A stretch of DNA of 6,873 nucleotides, from assembly GCA_934169415.1 (NCBI GenBank), contig CAKPNP010000040.1:1-6873 (forward strand), read 5' to 3'. Both the position numbers and the translations under genes were made by a program. Shown piece after piece: positions 1 through 4,739 of the stretch. Numbering within the stretch: the first letter of the stretch is position 1; each line of letters opens with the position of its first letter. The stretch is from an uncultured Bacilli bacterium. GTDB lineage: Bacteria > Bacillota_I > Bacilli_A > RF39 > UBA660. Under the pieces are notes generated by a model. That model was not told the origin of the DNA. It did no database searches and saw only the letters and a program-made list of their open reading frames with translations.

Positions 1-1
1 T

Positions 2-982
2 TTTGTATGGATACCAAGATATAAATATCAAATATTTAATTTAGGAAATTATAATGGATATATAAATGGAAAACCAACAACAAGTACTGAACAAGAAATA
101 AAAATAGTATTTGAAAGTAAAAGTACATCTAAATCAACTGGAAATGCAGTAGGAAGTTATCTAACGCATCCAGCATTTACTCTAGGAACAGAAGAGTTAG
201 ATGGAATATGGGTAGCAAAATATGAAACAAGTGGATCTACAACAGATATAAATGTCTTACCAAATGTAGAAAGCTTAAGAAATATAAATGTTAAAACAAT
301 GTTTGATTTAGCTTATAATTATGAAAGAGCCATGGATAGTCATATGATGAAGAATACAGAATGGGGAGCAGTGGCATATCTATCACATTCAAAATATGGA
401 ATAAATCGAGAAATAAGAATAAATAATAGTTCAATATACACAACAGGATGTGCAGCAACTGTACCTGCTTTAAATTATGTAAAAAAAGAACAAACAAATC
501 ATACGGAAGGATATTATAATGGGTGTGAAAATACTTATAATACACCAGTAGGAGTACTTGCAAGTGCAACAGGAAATATAAGTGGAATATATGATATGAG
601 TGGTGGAGCATGGGAATACATGGCATCATACATACAAAATACATTAGGAAGTAGTGGATTTACAGTTTCAACAATATCAAATTATGATAGTAAATATTTT
701 GATGTATATTCATCTAGTAGTACAATAACAGGCTATAATAATAGAATATTAGGAGACGCAACAGGAGAGTTAGGACCATTTTATTCTTATAAAGATAGTG
801 ACAACGAGCAAAGATTTCATAGCACATGGGGAACTGATAACACTAATTTCGTTGAGACTTCTATTCCTTGGTTCGTACGTGGTGGTCTTTATTACGCTGG
901 TGTTGTATCAGGTACGTTTGCTTTCGCTAGAGACGTTGGTGGTGCTTACAGTGGTTATTCGTTTCGCTTAGTATTAAAATAG
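2..982 (+). CDS. FGE-sulfatase/C-type-lectin-fold surface protein, 5'-truncated
   Basis: The reading frame is open from the left edge to TAG at 980-982 (326 codons visible), so the gene begins outside the window; the ATG at 299 is internal and lacks a ribosome binding site. Visible landmarks are FVWIPRYKYQ at the left edge, WVAKYETSG (codons ~70-78), NTEWGAVAYLSHSKYG (~118-133), a two-Cys segment, SGIYDMSGGAWEYM, and a C-terminal WFVRGG...GGAYSGYSFRLVL (from ~codon 290). This order matches the formylglycine-generating-enzyme-like (SUMF1/PvdO) fold, used in many gut Bacillota as an extracellular ligand-binding domain and not as an enzyme. Related proteins often carry a signal or prepilin-like N-terminus, which cannot be seen here. 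The fold call is fairly secure; the function is unknown. A catalytic FGE role is unlikely, since no characteristic copper-binding Cys pair is seen near the C-terminus. The last ~45 codons differ in base and codon use (see separate entry). The gene ends at a strong hairpin terminator. Confidence 0.75.
   Translation, partial: FVWIPRYKYQIFNLGNYNGYINGKPTTSTEQEIKIVFESKSTSKSTGNAVGSYLTHPAFTLGTEELDGIWVAKYETSGSTTDINVLPNVESLRNINVKTMFDLAYNYERAMDSHMMKNTEWGAVAYLSHSKYGINREIRINNSSIYTTGCAATVPALNYVKKEQTNHTEGYYNGCENTYNTPVGVLASATGNISGIYDMSGGAWEYMASYIQNTLGSSGFTVSTISNYDSKYFDVYSSSSTITGYNNRILGDATGELGPFYSYKDSDNEQRFHSTWGTDNTNFVETSIPWFVRGGLYYAGVVSGTFAFARDVGGAYSGYSFRLVLK
848..979 (+). other. C-terminal segment with foreign codon use; candidate DGR variable region
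   Basis: From about 848 to the stop, GC is about 43-45%, against about 20-38% across most of the preceding 840 bases. Codon choice flips as well: all seven Gly codons here are GGT, whereas GGA dominates upstream. Arg is CGT, AGA, CGC here, but six AGA and one CGA upstream. C-ending codons (TTC, TAC, GAC) become frequent. Codons at 896, 902, 920, 926 and 935 are GCT, GTT, GCT, GCT, GTT, as expected if AAT codons of a template had been randomised at adenines. The segment encodes the ligand-facing end of the C-type-lectin fold, where variable regions of diversity-generating retroelements (DGRs) lie. No template repeat or reverse transcriptase is in the window, so the DGR reading is inferred. Simple gene conversion from a paralogue is the alternative. 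Confidence 0.45.
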
Positions 983-995
983 TTATATTTAAATT

Positions 996-1026
996 AAAAC
1001 TGATAGAAAATAATTCTATCAGTTTT
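996..1026. terminator. Bidirectional intrinsic terminator between convergent genes
   Basis: A perfect 13-bp stem (996-1008 with 1014-1026, AAAACTGATAGAA / TTCTATCAGTTTT) closes a 5-base loop (AATAA). Its right arm ends in T5 (1023-1027) on the plus strand, and the minus strand reads TTTTAATTT after the stem. It begins 13 bases after the stop of the surface-protein gene and lies beyond the deformylase stop, so it can terminate transcription from both sides. Confidence 0.88.
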
Positions 1027-1033
1027 TATATAC

Positions 1034-1058
1034 AAAAAAAGATTAATTAAATTAATCT
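1034..1058 (-). terminator. Second, AT-rich terminator overlapping the def stop codon
   Basis: Read on the minus strand, AGATTAA (1052-1058) pairs with TTAATCT (1040-1046) around a 5-base loop and is followed by seven T residues (complement of 1034-1040). The stem contains the last coding codons and the TAA of def. It is short and nearly all A-U, so it is weak alone and may act with the hairpin at 996-1026. Confidence 0.45.
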
Positions 1059-1595
1059 CATTTCATCTTCAGTATAGAATGGTTTATTTTTGTCTATTCT
1101 GTCATAGAATAAAATACCATTTAAATGATCAATTTCGTGTTGGAAAGCTATAGAAAGTTCTTCTCTTGCACGAATTCTTATTTTGTTTCCGTCTTCATCA
1201 AATCCTTCAATAGTAACTCTAGCATGTCTTGGAATATGACCTTCAACATCACGATTAACAGATAAACATCCTTCACCAGCATCTGCAGCTATCATTTCCT
1301 CAGAATAACTTACAATTTTAGGATTAATAACTACATAATTATCAAATGTTGCTTCTTCAACTTCATGGACTATTATTATAATTCTTTCGTTAATTCCAAG
1401 TTGTGGAAAAGCGAGACCCATACCAGGACGTAAATTGTATTTTTTTTCATATTCTTCAATTTGACTATATGTTAGTTCATCTATTGCTCTTTGTATTAAT
1501 TTTTTATATTCTTTATTAAGTGGGAAAGTAGCATCCTTACTTATCATTCTAAGTCTTTTATCTTTTTCGTCTAATATATCTAATTTTTTGAACAT
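1047..1595 (-). CDS. def: Peptide deformylase, type II (Gram-positive long form)
   Basis: A 182-residue cytoplasmic metalloenzyme that removes the formyl group from the N-terminal Met of new proteins as they leave the ribosome. All three family motifs are visible: motif 1 GMGLAFPQ (58-65), motif 2 EGCLS (108-112) and motif 3 QHEIDH (152-157). By family knowledge, Cys110, His153 and His157 bind the metal, Glu154 is the general base and Gln65 supports the oxyanion. The long insertion before motif 1 (EEYEKKYNLRPG) is typical of type II enzymes such as that of Staphylococcus aureus. Motif 1 has Phe63 where Ala is usual (GxGLAAPQ). The ATG is set by AAAGGAG about 8 bases upstream. The gene stands alone with its own promoter and terminator, and is not next to fmt as in many bacteria. 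Confidence 0.96.
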   Translation of the reverse strand: MFKKLDILDEKDKRLRMISKDATFPLNKEYKKLIQRAIDELTYSQIEEYEKKYNLRPGMGLAFPQLGINERIIIIVHEVEEATFDNYVVINPKIVSYSEEMIAADAGEGCLSVNRDVEGHIPRHARVTIEGFDEDGNKIRIRAREELSIAFQHEIDHLNGILFYDRIDKNKPFYTEDEMRLI

Positions 1596-1623
1596 ATAAC
1601 CAACTCCTTTAAGACTACAAAGT

Positions 1624-1651
1624 ATTTTACCACATTTTTAGTAAAAATCAA
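1624..1651 (-). promoter_or_regulatory. Probable sigma-A promoter of def
   Basis: On the minus strand, TTGATT (1646-1651) and TAAAAT (1624-1629) are 16 bp apart, and TG-G directly before the -10 makes it an extended -10. The predicted start near 1617 leaves a leader of about 20 bases that contains the AAAGGAG ribosome binding site. The promoter lies immediately after the terminator of the upstream small gene, which supports separate transcription of def. Confidence 0.65.
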
Positions 1652-1661
1652 ATAATTTTAA

Positions 1662-1685
1662 TAAAAAAGGAAGTAAAAACTTCCT
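1662..1685 (-). terminator. Intrinsic terminator of the small Gly/Tyr-rich gene
   Basis: Minus strand: a 7-bp stem AGGAAGT / ACTTCCT (1679-1685 with 1668-1674) with a 4-base loop, followed directly by a run of T residues (complement of 1663-1668). The first arm overlaps the TAG stop at 1684-1686. It separates this gene from def. Confidence 0.8.
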
Positions 1686-1866
1686 ATCTACCAGGACATT
1701 GGTTAGATTGATTTCCACCAAATGCACGTGCTCCTATTATTATTACTAATAATATGAATAATACTAATATTATAGCTGCACCGTATCCAGCACCATATCC
1801 GTATCCAGTGTTACCATATCCATAAGGTTGAGCACCGTATCCTGAGTATCCACCGTAGTAATACAT
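1684..1866 (-). CDS. Small Gly/Tyr-rich single-span membrane protein, YjcZ-like
   Basis: A 60-residue protein. Residues 1-29 are almost wholly Gly, Tyr and Ala with GY repeats (YYYGGYSGYG, GYGYGAGYG). Residues ~30-46 form one hydrophobic span, AAIILVLFILLVIIIGA, and a short polar tail contains a single Cys (NQSNQCPGR). The span with its VLFILLxIIxG core closely resembles the YjcZ/YhaL-type small sporulation proteins of Bacillus, whose members are tiny, Gly-rich at the N-terminus and associated with the developing spore membrane or coat. Assignment rests on this motif and size, not on an alignment. The ATG has AAAGGATGG about 4 bases upstream. It is divergent from ftsW and upstream of the sporulation genes, which fits a spore-related role, although its promoter looks vegetative. 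An ordinary small membrane protein remains possible. Confidence 0.78.
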   Translation of the reverse strand: MYYYGGYSGYGAQPYGYGNTGYGYGAGYGAAIILVLFILLVIIIGARAFGGNQSNQCPGR

Positions 1867-1892
1867 AAAACCATCCTTTCCTTAGCTACTAT

Positions 1893-1921
1893 ATTGTATT
1901 TACAAAAACTAAAAATGTTAA
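1893..1921 (-). promoter_or_regulatory. Near-consensus sigma-A promoter of the small Gly/Tyr-rich gene
   Basis: Minus strand TTAACA (1916-1921, 5 of 6 to TTGACA) and TACAAT (1893-1898, 5 of 6 to TATAAT) are separated by exactly 17 bp. The expected start is near 1886, about 20 bases before the ATG, with the ribosome binding site between. No sigma-E, -G or -K style element is obvious here. Confidence 0.68.
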
Positions 1922-1949
1922 TTAAAATTACCTAGTTATAAGTTTAATA

Positions 1950-1978
1950 TTTAAAAAATTTAAAATATGTGATATTAT
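1950..1978 (+). promoter_or_regulatory. Possible extended -10 promoter of the ftsW-like gene
   Basis: TG-A-TATTAT (1970-1978) is an extended -10, with a poor -35 (TTTAAA, 1950-1955) 17 bp away. A start near 1985 would give a leader of only about 10 bases, barely including the AGGTGAT ribosome binding site (1985-1991). The stretch is so AT-rich that chance matches are common. Confidence 0.35.
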
Positions 1979-1994
1979 TAATATAGGTGATAGA

Positions 1995-3179
1995 ATGAAG
2001 GCTATAAGAGAAAATATAAAATCGTTATATAATAAAATGGATAAGCCTTTATTATTTTTTTCTATTTTATTTTTTCTTTTTGGTCTTTTAAGTATTACAA
2101 CTGCATCATCTAGAGAGGCTGTTGTAAGATATGATGTTGATACATATTATTATTTTTTTAAACAATTGATTATGATTATAATAGGTGTAATAGTATCTTT
2201 TATAGTTTTAAATTTAAAAACAAAGGCTTACAGGGAATTAATACCGTTAGGATATATAATTGTTGTTATTTTGGTACTTTTAATATTTCCATTTGGAGTT
2301 GATGTAAATGGGGCTAAAAACTGGTTACCAATTCCTGGAATTGGTACAATACAACCTAGTGAACTTGCTAAAATTGTAATAATCGTTTATACTGCTGTTT
2401 TATTTGAAAAGTATTATAAAATTTTAAGAAGTAATGATAAAAGAAAATATGAAAAAATAGGTACTATTTTAGTTATGGTTGTTTTAATACCCATTTTAAC
2501 TTTTTTACAAAAAGATTTAGGTAGTGCTTTAATTATGTTGTCTATATTTGCTATTATGTTTTTATCTAGTCCGATATTAAGGATAGATAAATTAAAAACT
2601 ATAGTTTTAGGCATTTCTGTATTTATAGTGGGGCTTAGTTTATTATATTTAAAACAAGGATATGTATTAAGTGAAGCACAGAAAGCTCGTTTTTCATTTT
2701 TTAATCCATGTTCTAAATATGAAACGACAGGTTATCAAGTTTGTAATGGATATATTGCAATAAATGGTGGAGGGTTATTTGGTGTTGGAATAGGAAAAAG
2801 TAAACAAAAATATTCATATATACCAGAACCACATACTGATATGATTTTTTCTATTATAGCAGAAGAGTATGGTGTAATAGGATGTTCTTTTATATTTATA
2901 GCCTATATAATAATATTATTTAGAATATTAAAAATTTCCATAAATTCATATAATTTAAGAAATAAATATATTTCTCTTGGTGTAGCGTGTTATATATTTA
3001 TGCATATATTTATAAACTTAGGTGGATTATTTGGTCTTATACCATTAACTGGTGTACCATTACCATTTTTATCTTATGGTGGTACATATGCAATAAGTCT
3101 TATGACTTCACTTGCAATTGTACAAAGAATTCACATTGAAAATGAAATAGAAAAAAATAAAAAAGTATCTTCAAAATGA
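1995..3179 (+). CDS. ftsW: SEDS peptidoglycan glycosyltransferase, FtsW/SpoVE type
   Basis: A 394-residue polytopic membrane protein of the SEDS family, which polymerises lipid II into glycan strands together with a class B penicillin-binding protein. Family landmarks seen: hydrophobic spans from residue ~19 onward, NGAKNWLPIPG...QPSELAK (~106-126), TTGYQV (~244-249), the extracellular-loop motif PEPHTDMIFSIIAEEYG (277-293) with Asp282 at the position of the essential catalytic Asp, and PLTGVPLPFLSYGGT (350-364). HTDxIF and LPFLSYGG favour FtsW/SpoVE over RodA. Which one it is cannot be settled: in Bacillus, ftsW serves division and spoVE the spore cortex, and location beside spoIIGA is suggestive of the latter. 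ATG 1995 has AGGTGAT upstream; Met15 is a weaker alternative. Two Cys (239, 250) flank the conserved GYQ loop. The TGA stop lies inside the predicted spoIIGA promoter. Confidence 0.93.
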   Translation: MKAIRENIKSLYNKMDKPLLFFSILFFLFGLLSITTASSREAVVRYDVDTYYYFFKQLIMIIIGVIVSFIVLNLKTKAYRELIPLGYIIVVILVLLIFPFGVDVNGAKNWLPIPGIGTIQPSELAKIVIIVYTAVLFEKYYKILRSNDKRKYEKIGTILVMVVLIPILTFLQKDLGSALIMLSIFAIMFLSSPILRIDKLKTIVLGISVFIVGLSLLYLKQGYVLSEAQKARFSFFNPCSKYETTGYQVCNGYIAINGGGLFGVGIGKSKQKYSYIPEPHTDMIFSIIAEEYGVIGCSFIFIAYIIILFRILKISINSYNLRNKYISLGVACYIFMHIFINLGGLFGLIPLTGVPLPFLSYGGTYAISLMTSLAIVQRIHIENEIEKNKKVSSK

Positions 3180-3208
3180 CAAAATTTTTTAGATATTTTT
3201 TTTATAAT
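3176..3208 (+). promoter_or_regulatory. spoIIG-type long-spacer promoter with Spo0A-box-like site
   Basis: ATGACA (3176-3181, 5 of 6 to TTGACA) and a perfect TATAAT (3203-3208) are separated by 21 bp, too far for an ordinary sigma-A promoter. TGACAAA (3177-3183) matches the Spo0A box TGNCGAA at six of seven positions and overlaps the -35. The Bacillus subtilis spoIIG promoter is known for a 22-bp spacer and Spo0A bound over the -35 region, so the arrangement is the same. The site overlaps the ftsW stop codon (3177-3179). No convincing second upstream box was found. Expected start is near 3215, although the ribosome binding site begins there, so the leader would be very short. Confidence 0.55.
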
Positions 3209-3215
3209 ATAAAAA

Positions 3216-3231
3216 AGAAGGTGATAGGATA
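3216..3231 (+). promoter_or_regulatory. Ribosome binding site that places the spoIIGA start at ATA 3229
   Basis: AGAAGGTGAT (3216-3225) is nearly complementary to the 3' end of 16S rRNA. It is correctly spaced (about 7 bases from AAGG) for initiation at 3229-3231, which is ATA. The first in-frame ATG (3253) lies about 27 bases after this site and has no ribosome binding site of its own. GTG at 3221 is in another frame. Confidence 0.7.
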
Positions 3232-4002
3232 AAAATATATGTAGATTTAGTAATGATTCTTAATTGTTTTTTTGATTTTATTCTTCTTTTGTCAGTTTCT
3301 ATTATATTAAAAAGAAATGTAAGTATTTATAGAATTTTGTTTGGTTCTTTTATTGGTGGGTTATCTATACTTTTTTTGTTTATAAATATATCTAGTTTTT
3401 TACTTTTTATATTTAAAATTATAATTAGTATACTTATGATTGTTATATCTTTTGGTTATAAAAATTTTAATTATACTTTTAAAAACTTTATATATTTATA
3501 TATGAATAGTATGGTTTTAGGTGGTGTGTTATATTTTTTGAATGTAGAGTTTTCATATAAACAAGTTGGTTTAATATTTATAAACAATGGTTTATCGATT
3601 AATTTTATATTTTTAGTTATAACTTCACCAATTATTATATATACTTATATAAAACAGATAAAAATACTAAAAAATAATTACAATAGTTATTATGATATAT
3701 CTATATTTATTAATAATATAAGTTATAATTATAAGGCATTTTTAGATACAGGAAATAATTTATTTGATCCTGTTAGTTTAAAACCTGTAATATTAGTGGA
3801 TAAACCATTACCGGTTTCTAAGTTTTTTTATATACCTTATAAAGTAGTTAATAATAGTGGTATTATAAAATGTTTTAAACCAGATAAGGTAATTATAAAT
3901 AATAAAGAAGTTAGGAATGTACTAATTGCAATAACTGATAATAAAATAAAGATTGATGGTGTAGATTGTTTATTAAATAAAAAAATATTGGAGGGACTAT
4001 GA
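3229..4002 (+). CDS. spoIIGA: Sporulation sigma-E processing peptidase SpoIIGA, probable AUA start
   Basis: A membrane aspartic protease that cleaves the pro-sequence from pro-sigma-E after asymmetric division, triggered in Bacillus by SpoIIR from the forespore. The first ~145 residues are strongly hydrophobic with several spans; the C-terminal domain carries FLDTGNNLFDP, with Asp173 (Asp165 if counted from ATG 3253) at the position of the catalytic Asp of Bacillus SpoIIGA (DSGNxLYDP). The conserved N-terminus M-K-I-Y-x-D is reproduced only by starting at ATA 3229 (x-KIYVDLVMILNCFFD), which also has the good ribosome binding site, so 257 residues is preferred. Starting at ATG 3253 would give 249 residues and lose the conserved start. 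It is shorter than the ~309-residue Bacillus protein. The stop overlaps the sigE start (ATGA), implying translational coupling of the protease with its substrate. Function is secure; the start codon is less certain. Confidence 0.92.
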   Translation: MKIYVDLVMILNCFFDFILLLSVSIILKRNVSIYRILFGSFIGGLSILFLFINISSFLLFIFKIIISILMIVISFGYKNFNYTFKNFIYLYMNSMVLGGVLYFLNVEFSYKQVGLIFINNGLSINFIFLVITSPIIIYTYIKQIKILKNNYNSYYDISIFINNISYNYKAFLDTGNNLFDPVSLKPVILVDKPLPVSKFFYIPYKVVNNSGIIKCFKPDKVIINNKEVRNVLIAITDNKIKIDGVDCLLNKKILEGL

Positions 4003-4682
4003 TACAAAAAATTAAAGATTTTATTATTAAAATTATAACAGGTGAAGTATTTTTTGTTGGAAGTGCCGATAAACTTCCTGGACCTTTAACAAAAGATGAG
4101 GAAGTTATGTATGTATTAAAGTCTATGGAAGGTGATACTTATGCTAGGTCTAAATTAATAGAACATAATTTAAGATTAGTAGTTTTCTTAGCTAAAAAGT
4201 ATGAAAATACAAAAGTTGATTTAGAGGATTTAGTAAGTATTGGAACTATCGGACTTATAAAAGGGGTTAATACGTATAAGCTTGATAAAAATATAAAACT
4301 TGCAACATATGCATCTCGTTGTATAGATAATGAGATATTAATGTTTTTAAGAAAAAATCAAAAAAGAAAAAGTGAAGTAAGTTTTGAAGATAGCTTGTCT
4401 TATGATGCTGAAGGTAATGAATTACACCTAGAAGACATTTTAGGGACAGATGCTGATATAGTTACACGTGGGCTTGAAGAAGAAACAGAAAAAAAATTAT
4501 TATATGAACAGATTAGTTTATTAAATAAAAGGGATAAAGAAATAATGAGTATGAGGTATGGACTTTTTGGAAATAAAGAGTTAACTCAAAAAGAAGTTGC
4601 TGATATATTGGGAATTAGTCAATCATATATTTCAAGAATTGAAAAGAAAGTTATAAAAAAGCTTAAAAATTTAGCTAAATAA
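3999..4682 (+). CDS. sigE: RNA polymerase sporulation sigma factor SigE (pro-sigma-E)
   Basis: A 227-residue sigma-70 family factor that directs early mother-cell transcription in sporulation. It has region 2 (residues ~50-120) with NLRLVV, DLEDLVSIGTIGLIKGV and the DNA-melting/-10 segment KLATYASRCIDNEILMFLR, and region 4 (~173-225) with helix-turn-helix LTQKEVADILGISQSYISRIEKK. The sequence between them, KSEVSFEDSLSYDAEGNEL, closely follows Bacillus SigE, and the spoIIGA neighbour separates it from SigK. The N-terminal amphipathic/hydrophobic pro-sequence (MIQKIKDFIIKIITGEVFF) is present, and EVFFVGS aligns with EVYYIGG at the Bacillus processing site. This puts cleavage near Phe18/Phe19, a pro-sequence about 9 residues shorter than the 27 of Bacillus. 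ATG 3999 overlaps the spoIIGA stop and has GGAGGG at 3990-3995. No terminator is evident before topA. Confidence 0.96.
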   Translation: MIQKIKDFIIKIITGEVFFVGSADKLPGPLTKDEEVMYVLKSMEGDTYARSKLIEHNLRLVVFLAKKYENTKVDLEDLVSIGTIGLIKGVNTYKLDKNIKLATYASRCIDNEILMFLRKNQKRKSEVSFEDSLSYDAEGNELHLEDILGTDADIVTRGLEEETEKKLLYEQISLLNKRDKEIMSMRYGLFGNKELTQKEVADILGISQSYISRIEKKVIKKLKNLAK

Positions 4683-4687
4683 AAATA

Positions 4688-4717
4688 TTGACTTTAAGTT
4701 TAAAATAGTGATAAAGT
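4688..4717 (+). promoter_or_regulatory. Possible topA promoter in the sigE-topA gap
   Basis: TTGACT (4688-4693, 5 of 6) is followed after 16 bp by GATAAA (4710-4715), or after 18 bp by TAAAGT (4712-4717) with TG-A before it. A start near 4722 would leave almost no leader before the GAGGTG ribosome binding site (4725-4730), so the match may be fortuitous. Without it, topA would depend on read-through from sigE, which is unlikely for a housekeeping gene. Confidence 0.42.
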
Positions 4718-4724
4718 ATCTAGT

Positions 4725-4739
4725 GAGGTGGTTAATTTG
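4725..4739 (+). promoter_or_regulatory. Ribosome binding site that sets the topA TTG start
   Basis: GAGGTG (4725-4730), then GTTAAT, then TTG. Spacing is optimal for TTG 4737 and impossible for GTG 4728, which is part of the site itself. Confidence 0.75.

Noticed and set aside
299..301. ATG as the start of the FGE-like gene
   Set aside because: The frame is open to the window edge with family-typical residues upstream (FVWIPRY, WVAKYETSG), and there is no ribosome binding site before 299.
291..644. 117-codon open frame on the minus strand
   Set aside because: Antisense to the FGE-like gene; its protein is low-complexity His/Leu/Tyr-rich text from AT-rich codons, and it has no ribosome binding site.
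996..1026. Hairpin after the candidate variable region as a DGR cruciform
   Set aside because: DGR cruciforms known from phage and Legionella are usually short, GC-rich stems with a tetraloop. This one has an AT loop and T-runs on both sides and is fully explained as a bidirectional terminator.
1040..1058. AGATTAATT...AATTAATCT as an operator palindrome
   Set aside because: It overlaps the end of def and is followed by T7 on the minus strand, so a weak terminator is the simpler reading.
2414..2614. 66-codon open frame on the minus strand inside the SEDS gene
   Set aside because: Antisense shadow of membrane-segment codons; no ribosome binding site and no recognisable domain.
3999..4682. SigK instead of SigE
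   Set aside because: The gene overlaps spoIIGA, and the EVFFVGS and EVSFEDSLSYDAEGNEL segments follow SigE.
4728..4730. GTG as the topA start
   Set aside because: It is part of the GAGGTG ribosome binding site and would add three residues absent from homologues.
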